Below are positions 33,704 through 40,221 of a stretch of DNA of 40,463 bases, piece after piece. The notes under the pieces were generated by a model. That model saw nothing but the letters and a program-made list of their open reading frames with translations, was not told where the DNA came from and did not search any database. The stretch is taken from contig VMFU01000010.1 of assembly GCA_007376205.1 (NCBI GenBank), positions 1 through 40,463 on the forward strand, given 5' to 3'. A program made the translations under genes and the position numbers. This stretch comes from Candidatus Peregrinibacteria bacterium Gr01-1014_25. GTDB lineage: Bacteria; Patescibacteriota; Gracilibacteria; Peribacterales; Peribacteraceae. Each line of letters starts with the position of its first letter. Position 1 is the first letter of the stretch.

Positions 33704-35650
33704 TCAGTCGCCGGCTTTCGCGCGGAACTGGGCCGCACGGCGCGTGAGGCCCGCGCGCTCGAAGACGTCCGCCAGCACGGCGTAGTTGATCTCCTCCGCG
33801 ATGGGACCGGCGAGGTCGATCACGCGCTCGTACGCCTCCGCGGCCTCGCGCCAGCGCTGCGCATGAACGTGGATCGCCGCCTGCAACTCGATCGGACGGT
33901 ACGACCCGGGCTGGGCCGCAGCCGCCGCATCGACGAGGCGCTGGGCATCGGCGAGGAAGCCCGATGCGAGGTACAGCCGCGCAAGCAGGAGTTTGGCTTT
34001 GATGCTACCGAGCTCCTGCGCGGCGCGCGTCAGCTCGCGCTCCAAAGCAGGCAGTCGCTTCGCATCAATCTGCAATGCCGTGCCCCGCTGGACACCCGCC
34101 GGCGTCAGGACGTCGTAGCGCAGGCGATCAATGGTAGGGCGATGCTCGGGCATGTTTTTCAGGTACACCGCCGTCCAGTCATCGAGATACACCAACGCCC
34201 AATCCGGACGCTGCTCCAGAATGCCGACGTACGGCAGCGGATCGGCGTCCGCGAAGGCGTCGTAGGAGAGGACGGCGTAGTCGATGCCGTAGTCCGATTC
34301 GATCGCGTTCCAGACGCCGGGTTCCTGCGCAGCACGTACCAAGCGCTCCATGAAAGCGAACCCGTAGTCGACGTTCCGCCCGTCGACGAACACCGGACGG
34401 CCGCGGAACAGGAGATATCCGCCGACGTCGTATGCGTTGAACATCCGCCCGTCGATGCGTTCGCGGTCGAGGAAATCCGCCGCGCCCGCTGCCGGCGCGA
34501 ACGCGCCATAGCCCTGCAATTGATCGCGCTGCGTGAACGACCAGTACGACCGCCAGATGAACACGCTGACCGCAAGCAGAAGGCAGAGCGCCGCCACCCA
34601 AGCACGCAGGGGTCGCCGCTCCAGCCACTGCATCACGGCAGCCCACCGTGGCTGATGACGCAGCTGCCACAGGAAAACGGACGTGGCCGCAATGACGAAG
34701 GGCATCTCGTGACGAAACGCCTGCCGCGAGAGCAATCCGACGGCCAGCAGCAGGAGCGCGGAGAAAACGGGAGCGCGGCGCGTCCACGCCACGACGCCGA
34801 CGGCGGCTATCCACAGCGGGCCCAGGTCCCGCAGGTAGGGGCCCCACGTACGCGGTTCCCATTCGCGGATGAACTGCGCCGTACGATCGGTGAGCAGATT
34901 CCAGACATACGTGACGTTGTGATACGTGCTGGGCGCGGCGAGGAGCGCGACCATCAGGAGAACGCCCACCCCGACGAGTTGGACGATCTCGCGGCGGTCC
35001 GATTTGCCGCGCAGGTGATCCGTGAGACGCTGGCACGCGAGCGCGCCGAAGACGATGAGCCCGAGAATGCAGGCCGCCCCGTGCAGGTTCACCCAGAGCA
35101 CCTGCAGGCCGACGAAACCGGCGCAGATGCGCGTCCTGTGACGACGGGAACAGTCGGCGGCGAGAGCGTCGGCATCGATATACCGCAGCGCGAGGAACAC
35201 AGAGACCGCAAACAGCAGGAACGTGAAGAGTTGCGGCCGGTCCATGAGTCCGGGGCGGATGGCGTTGACCGCAAGCGCAGCGGCTCCAGCGCCAAACCAC
35301 AGCGGCGACGCGATGACCGCCAGCACGCCGGCGATGGCGAGGGCGATCAGCGTTCGCAGGAGGATGAGCCCGGTCGGACCGGCCAGATCGTAGACGATGG
35401 AGAGAACGAGCTCCGCCAACCAGCCGTGCGATGCCAGGTAGGGCTGCCCCGCGCGGGTGTAGGCGAAGGGATCCGTGTGCGGAAGGCCCCCCGTCGAGCG
35501 CATGAGTTGCCCGGCTTTGATGTGCCACCAGACATCCAGATCCATGACCTTGAATGCCGTGAGAAAGACGACGAGCGCCGCCATCCAGAGCACGGCCGCA
35601 AGGGCGAGGAAGCGCAAGGACGAGCCGCTAGAGCGCAACGCCGGAAGCAC
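33704..35650 (-). CDS. GT-C-like polytopic membrane protein with TPR tail
   Basis: 648 residues from GTG at 35650, chosen because TATGCT lies 6 nt upstream and the first membrane helix begins soon after. Longer readings (to 35977) lie opposite the DM13 gene. About ten membrane helices in the N-terminal 420 residues. DLDVWWHIKAGQ near residues 39-50, followed by TDPFAYTRAGQPYLASHGWL, is the D-x-WWH...DPFSYT pattern of uncharacterised GT-C glycosyltransferase-like proteins. A soluble domain (FNAYDVGGYLLFRGRPVFVDGR) follows, and TPR-like helices end the protein (AKLLLARLYLASGFLADAQR). Lipid-linked sugar transfer is plausible but unproven. Divergent from the DM13 gene. Confidence 0.8.
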   Translation of the reverse strand: MLPALRSSGSSLRFLALAAVLWMAALVVFLTAFKVMDLDVWWHIKAGQLMRSTGGLPHTDPFAYTRAGQPYLASHGWLAELVLSIVYDLAGPTGLILLRTLIALAIAGVLAVIASPLWFGAGAAALAVNAIRPGLMDRPQLFTFLLFAVSVFLALRYIDADALAADCSRRHRTRICAGFVGLQVLWVNLHGAACILGLIVFGALACQRLTDHLRGKSDRREIVQLVGVGVLLMVALLAAPSTYHNVTYVWNLLTDRTAQFIREWEPRTWGPYLRDLGPLWIAAVGVVAWTRRAPVFSALLLLAVGLLSRQAFRHEMPFVIAATSVFLWQLRHQPRWAAVMQWLERRPLRAWVAALCLLLAVSVFIWRSYWSFTQRDQLQGYGAFAPAAGAADFLDRERIDGRMFNAYDVGGYLLFRGRPVFVDGRNVDYGFAFMERLVRAAQEPGVWNAIESDYGIDYAVLSYDAFADADPLPYVGILEQRPDWALVYLDDWTAVYLKNMPEHRPTIDRLRYDVLTPAGVQRGTALQIDAKRLPALERELTRAAQELGSIKAKLLLARLYLASGFLADAQRLVDAAAAAQPGSYRPIELQAAIHVHAQRWREAAEAYERVIDLAGPIAEEINYAVLADVFERAGLTRRAAQFRAKAGD

Positions 35651-35656
35651 GCCCGA

Positions 35657-35689
35657 AGCATAGCCGAGAGACGAAAACCCTGATAGGCT
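35657..35689. promoter_or_regulatory. Overlapping divergent promoters (GT-C-like / DM13)
   Basis: Rightward -10 TAGGCT (35684-35689), 7 nt before the ATG at 35697. Leftward -10 TATGCT (35662-35657), 6 nt before the GTG at 35650. The 46-nt gap between start codons leaves overlapping -35 regions, so the two genes must share control. Confidence 0.45.
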
Positions 35690-35696
35690 GCACGGG

Positions 35697-36314
35697 ATGG
35701 CTTTTTCCCCGCGACGCCTCTTCATCATCGGCGCAGCTGTGTGTTTGGCCGCAGGTTCCTGGTGGCTGCTGTCACCGCTGTGGCGCACGAACGTCGTCAA
35801 CGATGCGTTCCCGCCGGCCATGACCGAAGCGGAGCGCACGACGCTGCAGGAACTGGAGACGCTCACGACCGAGAAAGCCAAGCGCCTCTCGCCGCGCAAG
35901 CGCGAGGAGATGCGCAAAGCAATCGATACGCTCGGCGCGAAAATGCCCGACACGCCCATGGACGACGACATGCCCACCGACGGGCCGGTGTCGATCTCCT
36001 CCGGCTCTTTCCACGATGGCGATGGATTCCACCGCGGTTCCGGTATGGCGACGATCTACCGTCTAGACGACGGAGCGTACGTGCTCCGGCTGGAGAAGTT
36101 CTCCGTGACGAACGGCCCCGCGCTCCATGTGTATCTCGTGCGTGACAGCGAAGGCGACGTCGATGGCGGGTACCTCGATCTCGGCGCGCTCAAAGGCAAT
36201 AAGGGAAATCAAACGTACGATATCTCCCCGGAGGTGGATGTTTCCCAGTTCAAGAGCGTCGTCATCTGGTGTGTGCCTTTCGGTGTGCTCTTCAGCATCG
36301 CAACACTCGCGTAA
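35697..36314 (+). CDS. Membrane-anchored DM13-domain protein
   Basis: 205 residues. An N-terminal membrane anchor (FSPRRLFIIGAAVCLAAGSWWLL, no lipobox) is followed by a charged helical stretch (35-85), then a DM13 domain at about 95-205: SSGSFHDGDGFHRGSGMA, YVLRLEKFSVTNGPALHVYL, YLDLGALKGNKGNQTYDI and VVIWCVPFGVLFSIATLA. DM13 has been proposed to act in electron transfer or redox chemistry; the single Cys in IWCVPF is the conserved one. The next gene starts 2 nt after its stop, so they are co-transcribed. Confidence 0.88.
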   Translation: MAFSPRRLFIIGAAVCLAAGSWWLLSPLWRTNVVNDAFPPAMTEAERTTLQELETLTTEKAKRLSPRKREEMRKAIDTLGAKMPDTPMDDDMPTDGPVSISSGSFHDGDGFHRGSGMATIYRLDDGAYVLRLEKFSVTNGPALHVYLVRDSEGDVDGGYLDLGALKGNKGNQTYDISPEVDVSQFKSVVIWCVPFGVLFSIATLA

Positions 36315-36316
36315 TC

Positions 36317-37495
36317 ATGGGTGCACTTCCCATTCTCACGCTCAAGCCCGGCCGCGAGATCCACGTGAAGAATCGTCACCACGCGATCTTCCGCAACGCG
36401 GTCGACCGCTTCCCCGAAGTGGACGACGGAGGCATCGTTGAAGTGCGCGGCGCGGACGGCGTATTTCTCTGCTACGCCATGTTCAACGCGGGAGCCTACA
36501 TCTGCGCCCGCGCCATCGCCTTTGAGGAAGGAGATCCACTCGCACAGTTACGCCGCAACATCGAGGGCGCGCTGGAGGTGCGCCACGCGTTCCTCGCGAA
36601 GGAGGAAACGAACGCCTGCCGCCTGATCAACGCCGAGGGCGACGGGATCCCCGGGCTCATCGTGGACCGCTACGCGGACGTGCTCGTCATGCAGCTCACG
36701 ACCCTTGGCATGGACCGGTTGTGCGATTGGGTCACCGATGTCCTCTGGGACCTGTGCGAACCGCGCGGCATCTACGAGAAATCGACGGGACCCGGGCGGA
36801 AGAAGGAGGGATTGGAGCAACGCGAGGGGTGGGTGCGCGGTGGTGGAGACACGTCGTTCTCCGTCAATGAACGCGGGGTGACGTACCTCATCGACCTCGC
36901 GGGTGGACAGAAGACCGGCCTGTTTTTGGACCAGCGCGAGATGCGTTCGCTCGTCCGGAGCATCGCGGACTGCCGTACCGTGCTGGATTGCTGCAGCTAC
37001 GTCGGCGGATTCGCCCTGGCCGCCCTTGCGGGCGGGGCGTTCGCGGCCGACGCGGTGGACTACGACGGCGCTGCCCTCGCCCACGCGAAGGAGAACGCCC
37101 GGCGCAACGGCATCCCGGAGGAGCGCTTCGCGACGTACGCGGAAGACGTCTTCAATTTTCTCCGGCGCGACCCGCCGCGCGGCTACGATTTCATCATCCT
37201 CGATCCGCCCGCATTCGCGAAGCGGTCGAGCGACCTGGAATCCGCGAAGAAGGCGTACATCGACCTCAACCGCATGGCCATGCAGCGCCTGCCCGCGGGC
37301 GGTCTGCTCCTCACGTGCTCCTGTTCGTACCAGGTCGACGCCCCCCTCTTTCAGCAGATCGTCTTCCACGCCGCGCGCCAGGCCAGGCGGTCCGCGCGCA
37401 TCCTGCAACGCCACCGCCAGGCGTTCGACCATCCGGTGAACATCTACCATCCTGAAACGGACTACCTCAAGAGTCTGCTGCTGTGGGTGGAATAA
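36317..37495 (+). CDS. rlmI: RlmI-type 23S rRNA m5C methyltransferase
   Basis: 392 residues from ATG at 36317, two bases after the previous stop. It is expected to make m5C on 23S rRNA, or a related cytosine. An N-terminal PUA-like domain (LTLKPGREIHVKNRHHAIF, then EVRGADGVFLCYAMFN) is followed by a central domain with GDGIPGLIVDRYADVLVMQ. The SAM domain has QKTGLFLDQREMRSLV, VLDCCSYVGGFALAAL, DFIILDPPAFAKRSSDL and the catalytic Cys segment LLTCSCSYQVD. All family landmarks are present. The substrate base is not provable from sequence. Confidence 0.92.
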   Translation: MGALPILTLKPGREIHVKNRHHAIFRNAVDRFPEVDDGGIVEVRGADGVFLCYAMFNAGAYICARAIAFEEGDPLAQLRRNIEGALEVRHAFLAKEETNACRLINAEGDGIPGLIVDRYADVLVMQLTTLGMDRLCDWVTDVLWDLCEPRGIYEKSTGPGRKKEGLEQREGWVRGGGDTSFSVNERGVTYLIDLAGGQKTGLFLDQREMRSLVRSIADCRTVLDCCSYVGGFALAALAGGAFAADAVDYDGAALAHAKENARRNGIPEERFATYAEDVFNFLRRDPPRGYDFIILDPPAFAKRSSDLESAKKAYIDLNRMAMQRLPAGGLLLTCSCSYQVDAPLFQQIVFHAARQARRSARILQRHRQAFDHPVNIYHPETDYLKSLLLWVE

Positions 37496-37509
37496 ACGCG
37501 GACGATAAA

Positions 37510-37537
37510 AACGCCGCCGGGCGCGCCCGGCGGCGTT
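37510..37537 (-). terminator. 28-nt perfect palindrome, terminator of the protease gene
   Basis: Positions 37510-37523 and 37524-37537 are perfect complements (AACGCCGCCGGGCG and its mirror). On the minus strand a T-run (TTTTTATC) follows, so it terminates the protease gene. There is no T-run in the other direction. Confidence 0.8.
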
Positions 37538-37549
37538 GGAAGGTCTCCC

Positions 37550-38374
37550 TTATTCGTGATGTCCACGTGCCTCCTCCGTCCAGACGACGAAGGTGAACAC
37601 CTTGTGACCGTTGCCAAGGTCGCGCTCGTACAGCGCCGGCTTGCCGTGCGCGTCGCTCCTGCGCAGTTGCCCCCACGTCGAGGGATCGTCCCCGATGTCC
37701 TGCCCGTTGCCGCCCGTTCCGCCCGGCGCGCTGGCGCCGCCATCGAAGTGTCCTCCGTAAATCGCTTCCAGCTGCTCGAAGTCATGCGCGTTCGGATGTT
37801 CGTTGCTCGGCGGGCCGTCGGGATCGTTCGTGTAATCCATGCAAGACCCCACGTTCGCGTTGCTGAAGTTCTCGTCCTGATGGTCCAGCCCGAAGTCATG
37901 TGCGATTTCCTGGCACGTGACCAGGCGCCGCCATGCGGGCGTGTTGTACGTCGCCGTGGTGAAGTACGTGTCGTTGAGCTTGGTGGTGGCCTGCGTGATG
38001 TGCGTGCCGCTGACCCAGACCTGCGCGATGCCGAGCCAGCCGTTGTTGCCATAGCGGGAGTTGCACACTTCGACGCGGCCGGCCGTGGGCTTGCAGGTCT
38101 TCGGCCTGGTCGCTCCCGTCACTTCCACCAGGTTCATCACATCGGCATAGCCCCCGACGGGCGTGTTCCAATCTGCGATCGCCCCGTCGAGATAGGGATC
38201 CCACACGGACGAGACGTTGTCTCCCACGTTCAGCGTGAGAGGGTTGGCAGACCGCGGCCAGTGAAATCCGCCCCACGAATGGCTCGCGTAGGCCACCGTG
38301 GTGAAAGCCGCGAAGAGAATGCAGGCCGCAACGGCAGCCAGGACGTGCCGACGATGAACAGAGGGGAGAACCAT
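37550..38374 (-). CDS. Secreted matrixin-like metalloprotease homologue, QExxH variant
   Basis: 274 residues with a signal peptide (about 1-30, HVLAAVAACILFAAFTTVAYA). The zinc-site region is CQEIAHDFGLDHQDENF (154-170): the usual HExxHxxGLxH of M10-like proteases has Gln155 instead of the first His, while Glu156, His159, His165 and a Met-turn (SCMDY, Met179) are kept. From memory this QExxH form is a recurrent variant in a bacterial subfamily, so it may not be a dead enzyme. Downstream GPPSNEHPNAHDFEQLEAIY is conserved-looking. The C-terminal Gly-rich linker (about 210-225) joins a short beta-rich tail. A TATAGT -10 lies 8 nt before the ATG. Monocistronic. Confidence 0.82.
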   Translation of the reverse strand: MVLPSVHRRHVLAAVAACILFAAFTTVAYASHSWGGFHWPRSANPLTLNVGDNVSSVWDPYLDGAIADWNTPVGGYADVMNLVEVTGATRPKTCKPTAGRVEVCNSRYGNNGWLGIAQVWVSGTHITQATTKLNDTYFTTATYNTPAWRRLVTCQEIAHDFGLDHQDENFSNANVGSCMDYTNDPDGPPSNEHPNAHDFEQLEAIYGGHFDGGASAPGGTGGNGQDIGDDPSTWGQLRRSDAHGKPALYERDLGNGHKVFTFVVWTEEARGHHE

Positions 38375-38382
38375 ATGCGCGG

Positions 38383-38410
38383 ACTATAGCACAGAGCCGC
38401 CACGGGCAAA
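38383..38410 (-). promoter_or_regulatory. Promoter of the protease gene
   Basis: Minus strand TTTGCC (38410-38405), a 16-nt spacer, then TATAGT (38388-38383), 8 nt before the ATG. Leaderless type. Confidence 0.5.
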
Positions 38411-38451
38411 GTGGGCGGCCCGTCACAGCTGCTCGCGGAGGAAACCAAACC

Positions 38452-38796
38452 CTAGTTTTTCGACCGCATGCGCAGACGCGGGACATCGATGCGGATCTGC
38501 ATCCAGTAGTGCTGCTGCTCCGGCTTGCGCTCGAACACGCAGGCGATACTGCGAGGCTTGCATGCCCTGACCCGCACCCGGCGCTCGTCGCGCCGCAGAG
38601 CGAGAACGGTGCCCAGGCCCAGAAGGACGAGGACCATGCCCAGGAGCATCGTCACGGGAATCGCGCTGCTCATCGTAGCTGCGGCTTCCGACGTCACATC
38701 CCCCGCGAGCGAAGCCGCGGATCCCTGGGCGACGAAGACGACGCCAAGGAGGAGCACGGCGCAGCCGATGCTGCGGAGGCGGTGTGTGGTTTTCAT
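38452..38796 (-). CDS. Small secreted or membrane protein, unknown
   Basis: 114 residues. The N-terminus MKTTHRLRSIGCAVLLLGVV is signal-peptide-like (cleavage expected near AQGSAAS). A second hydrophobic helix at about 42-68 (MSSAIPVTMLLGMVLVLLGL) precedes a basic C-terminal tail (RRDERRVRVRACKPRSIACV...RLRMRSKN). If the first helix is cleaved, a single-span membrane protein with a cytosolic basic tail remains. GGGGAG, 4-9 nt before the ATG, is SD-like. TATACT lies 10 nt upstream and overlaps the -10 of the divergent Cys-rich ORF. No family recognised. Confidence 0.65.
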   Translation of the reverse strand: MKTTHRLRSIGCAVLLLGVVFVAQGSAASLAGDVTSEAAATMSSAIPVTMLLGMVLVLLGLGTVLALRRDERRVRVRACKPRSIACVFERKPEQQHYWMQIRIDVPRLRMRSKN

Positions 38797-38806
38797 GTTT
38801 CTCCCC

Positions 38807-38814
38807 AGTATACA
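38807..38814. promoter_or_regulatory. Bidirectional promoter with overlapping -10 boxes
   Basis: AGTATACA carries TATACT on the minus strand (38812-38807) and TATACA on the plus strand (38809-38814), built on the palindrome GTATAC. Leftward gene starts at 38796 (10-nt gap); rightward ATG at 38822 (7-nt gap). Confidence 0.5.
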
Positions 38815-38821
38815 AGACCCT

Positions 38822-39145
38822 ATGGAAAATCACAACATACTCATCGCGGATATCTCATAGAGAGAGTACGGTTGTTCTACGCACGCTGCGGCTCCTCCCC
38901 CTACCCACATTCAGAAGAAGCACGAAGTATGCCGCGTCAAAGAGTGCGGCAGGGCCTCCCATGGAAAACCGTACTGCGACAAGCACGAAACGGCCGTGCA
39001 GCGCAGGACGCTGACGACTGATGTGAGTTCCCGCATCCGTTCATCGTGCTGCGAGGCGAAGTGCGTTCGAGGCAAGGCGCATGACAACGGCGAGCAGTAC
39101 TGCAACGCATGCAAGCAGCCTTGCTGCTGGAAGATGCCGCGGTGA
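38822..39145 (+). pseudogene. Cys-rich zinc-knuckle ORF without a normal start (in-frame TAG)
   Basis: A frame open from 38861 to 39145 encodes a convincing small zinc-binding protein: CRVKECGRASHGKPYCDKH (C-x4-CG-x8-YC-x2-H) and, later, CCEAKC and YCNACKQPCCW. No ATG, GTG or TTG occurs in frame between a TAG (38858-38860) and the first motif. An ATG at 38822, right after a -10 box (TATACA, 7 nt), is in the same frame but stops at that TAG after 12 codons. Possibilities: amber read-through, start at ATT 38909 giving 78 residues (ATT is also used by trigger factor), or a recent pseudogene. TAG is an ordinary stop elsewhere here (secF, rplL). The motif is strongly conserved-looking, so purifying selection is likely. 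Confidence 0.55.
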
Positions 39146-39155
39146 AGGGGTGTTT

Positions 39156-39230
39156 TGGCAGGGCCACGGGGAATCGAACCCCGGTTCTCAGGCTGAAAAC
39201 CTGATGTCCTAACCGCTAGACGATGGCCCC
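39156..39230 (-). tRNA. tRNA-Glu (TTC)
   Basis: 75 nt including an encoded CCA. The acceptor stem GGGGCCA pairs with TGGCCCT, with a G-T closing pair; the discriminator is G. The anticodon stem is TCAGG/CCTGA with loop TTTTCAG, anticodon TTC. The T arm is GGGGT-TCGATTC-CCC-type. A TATACT -10 lies at 39305-39300 upstream, giving a short 5' leader rich in CCTTGG microrepeat units. Confidence 0.95.
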
Positions 39231-39251
39231 ACGAGCAAGGAGGCCGAAGAA

Positions 39252-39281
39252 TCCAAGGAGACCAAGGATTCCAAGGATCTC
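39252..39281. repeat. CCAAGGA microrepeat in the tRNA-Glu leader
   Basis: Tandem TCCAAGGA/ACCAAGGAT/TCCAAGGAT units, the same family as at 5601-5636. Confidence 0.7.
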
Positions 39282-39299
39282 CAAAAAGAGCGTGGCGGG

Positions 39300-39305
39300 A
39301 GTATA
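39300..39305 (-). promoter_or_regulatory. -10 box of tRNA-Glu
   Basis: Minus strand TATACT, about 70 nt upstream of the tRNA 5' end. The -35 is unclear. Confidence 0.4.
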
Positions 39306-39348
39306 GCGAGAAAATGATTTGGCGACATGCTCTCTGCGAAAAAACCGT

Positions 39349-39376
39349 TTGCCTTTCGCACATGAAGCTCCATACT
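39349..39376 (+). promoter_or_regulatory. Promoter of the final lipoprotein gene
   Basis: TTGCCT (39349-39354), a 16-nt spacer, then CATACT (39371-39376). The leader to the ATG at 39401 is about 17 nt. Confidence 0.4.
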
Positions 39377-39400
39377 ACCGACCACTTTTCCCCTTCTTCC

Positions 39401-39919
39401 ATGTCCGCAACCCCCATCAAGGCACTCGCCGTTTTTTCAGCCCTCGCGCTCCTCGCCGGATGCTCCGGCGCAATGCAGCAGAAGGCCGCTGAAGAGATGA
39501 TGGAGAACGCGATCGAGAAGGAGGCCGGCGGCGACGCGGACGTGGACATCGATGCCGCGGGCAAGATGCGCGTGACGACCAAGGAGGGAACGTTCACGAC
39601 CGGGAACCAGCTGCCCGCCGACTGGCCGAAGGACGCGCCGTCGTATGCCGGGGCGGAGGTGCAGTACGCCATGTCGACAAACCCCGCGACAGGCAAGCCG
39701 GGCGCGGCGGTCGTGCTGATGACCGACGACGGCATGCAGGAAGTCGCCAATTTCTACACCGATGCCCTCAAGGCAAACGGCTGGAGCATCGAATCGACGA
39801 TGAACGGCGCCGACACGACGATCATGGCCGCGACGAAGGACGGCCGGACGTTCTCGCTGGCGATCGTCAGCGCGGATGGCCAGACGACGATCACGGTCGG
39901 GATCGAGAACGCGGAGTGA
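39401..39919 (+). CDS. Lipoprotein, unknown
   Basis: 172 residues from ATG at 39401, the Met that gives a clean lipoprotein signal: MSATPIKALAVFSALALLAGC, with lipobox LAGC (Cys21). Readings that start upstream put residues before the signal. After the Cys, an acidic Ala/Glu helix (QQKAAEEMMENAIEKEAGG) precedes a compact alpha/beta domain (FTTGNQLPADWPKDAPSYAG, then EVANFYTDALKANGWSIES and TFSLAIVSADGQTTITVGI). The layout resembles small bacterial lipoproteins of unknown role. Monocistronic, followed by a bidirectional terminator that also serves the micro-ORF. Confidence 0.82.
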   Translation: MSATPIKALAVFSALALLAGCSGAMQQKAAEEMMENAIEKEAGGDADVDIDAAGKMRVTTKEGTFTTGNQLPADWPKDAPSYAGAEVQYAMSTNPATGKPGAAVVLMTDDGMQEVANFYTDALKANGWSIESTMNGADTTIMAATKDGRTFSLAIVSADGQTTITVGIENAE

Positions 39920-39943
39920 GGCACGCGAACGGGATAAAGAAAA

Positions 39944-39961
39944 AGCGGCCGGGAGGCCGCT
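39944..39961. terminator. Bidirectional terminator between lipoprotein gene and micro-ORF
   Basis: AGCGGCC (39944-39950) pairs with GGCCGCT (39955-39961) around GGGA. The minus-strand reading is followed by TTTTTCTTT, a strong U-tract; the plus reading by CTTTCCT, a weaker one. Confidence 0.75.
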
Positions 39962-39984
39962 CTTTCCTCTCTATGGGCTTCTGC

Positions 39985-40059
39985 TCAATGGCAGGTGCCG
40001 CATCCATCACCACCAAACATGGAAGAAGTGGGAAAGAAGTAGGATCCGCATCCTAGCAT
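39985..40059 (-). CDS. Cys/Gly micro-ORF (24 codons) ending in a CGTCH motif
   Basis: A minus-strand ORF of 24 residues that begins MLGCGSYFF and ends MFGGDGCGTCH, followed by TGA, then by a strong terminator. An internal ATG at 40020 would give just the last 11 residues. The last five, CGTCH, have the CxxCH form of heme-c attachment sites, although a 24-mer is unlikely to be a cytochrome. Two candidate promoters fit: TTGGCA-18 nt-TAGACA (40102 to 40073), giving an ATG nearly at the transcript end, in line with the leaderless rule here, or TAGACA-17 nt-TAGGAT (40078 to 40050) for the shorter form. Compact promoter-ORF-terminator framing and a Cys/Gly pattern argue for a real peptide. Metal-, heme- or modification-related roles are guesses. 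No family recognised. Confidence 0.45.
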   Translation of the reverse strand: MLGCGSYFFPTSSMFGGDGCGTCH

Positions 40060-40102
40060 GCAGGGCGGTGCGTGTCTAGCACTCGGAGCACTTGAGTGCC
40101 AA
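40050..40102 (-). promoter_or_regulatory. Promoter region of the micro-ORF
   Basis: Minus strand TTGGCA (40102-40097), 18 nt, TAGACA (40078-40073); also TAGACA as a -35, 17 nt, TAGGAT (40055-40050). The same TAGGAT hexamer is the rmuC -10. The second option would lie inside the 24-codon reading and so would favour the 11-residue form. Confidence 0.4.
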
Positions 40103-40193
40103 TTTCTGCTTGACTGCCTTGCGTCATTCTTTGTCACTTTCTTCTGCGGATATTTCAACATCTTTTTGTCCTTATAGAGGCAGTGGCCTTGCC

Positions 40194-40221
40194 ACTTTCT
40201 TTGTCACCACACAAAGAAAGT
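40194..40221. repeat. 11-bp perfect hairpin, ACTTTCTTTGT family
   Basis: ACTTTCTTTGT (40194-40204) and ACAAAGAAAGT (40211-40221) around CACCAC; GCCAAAGAAAAG follows. The same core as at 46-82. From memory this ACTTTCTTT...AAAGAAAGT palindrome is widespread in bacterial genomes. Confidence 0.7.

Noticed and set aside
33077-35683. Long plus-strand open frame opposite the methyltransferase and GT-C-like genes
   Set aside because: Low-complexity Arg/His/Asp-rich shadow; membrane helices and motifs lie on the minus strand.
35651-35977. Upstream extension of the GT-C-like gene to 35977
   Set aside because: Lies opposite the DM13 gene and is Ser/Arg-rich with no motif; GTG 35650 has a -10 box and begins just before the first membrane helix.
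36790-36850. Gly/Glu-rich stretch in the RlmI-type protein as a repeat insertion
   Set aside because: A charged loop before the QKTGLF motif is normal in this family, and the DNA is not palindromic.
38858-38860. Genetic code change with TAG as a sense codon
   Set aside because: TAG ends secF and rplL, which have normal lengths, and TGA and TAA are used as stops too. A code change is not needed to explain one locus.
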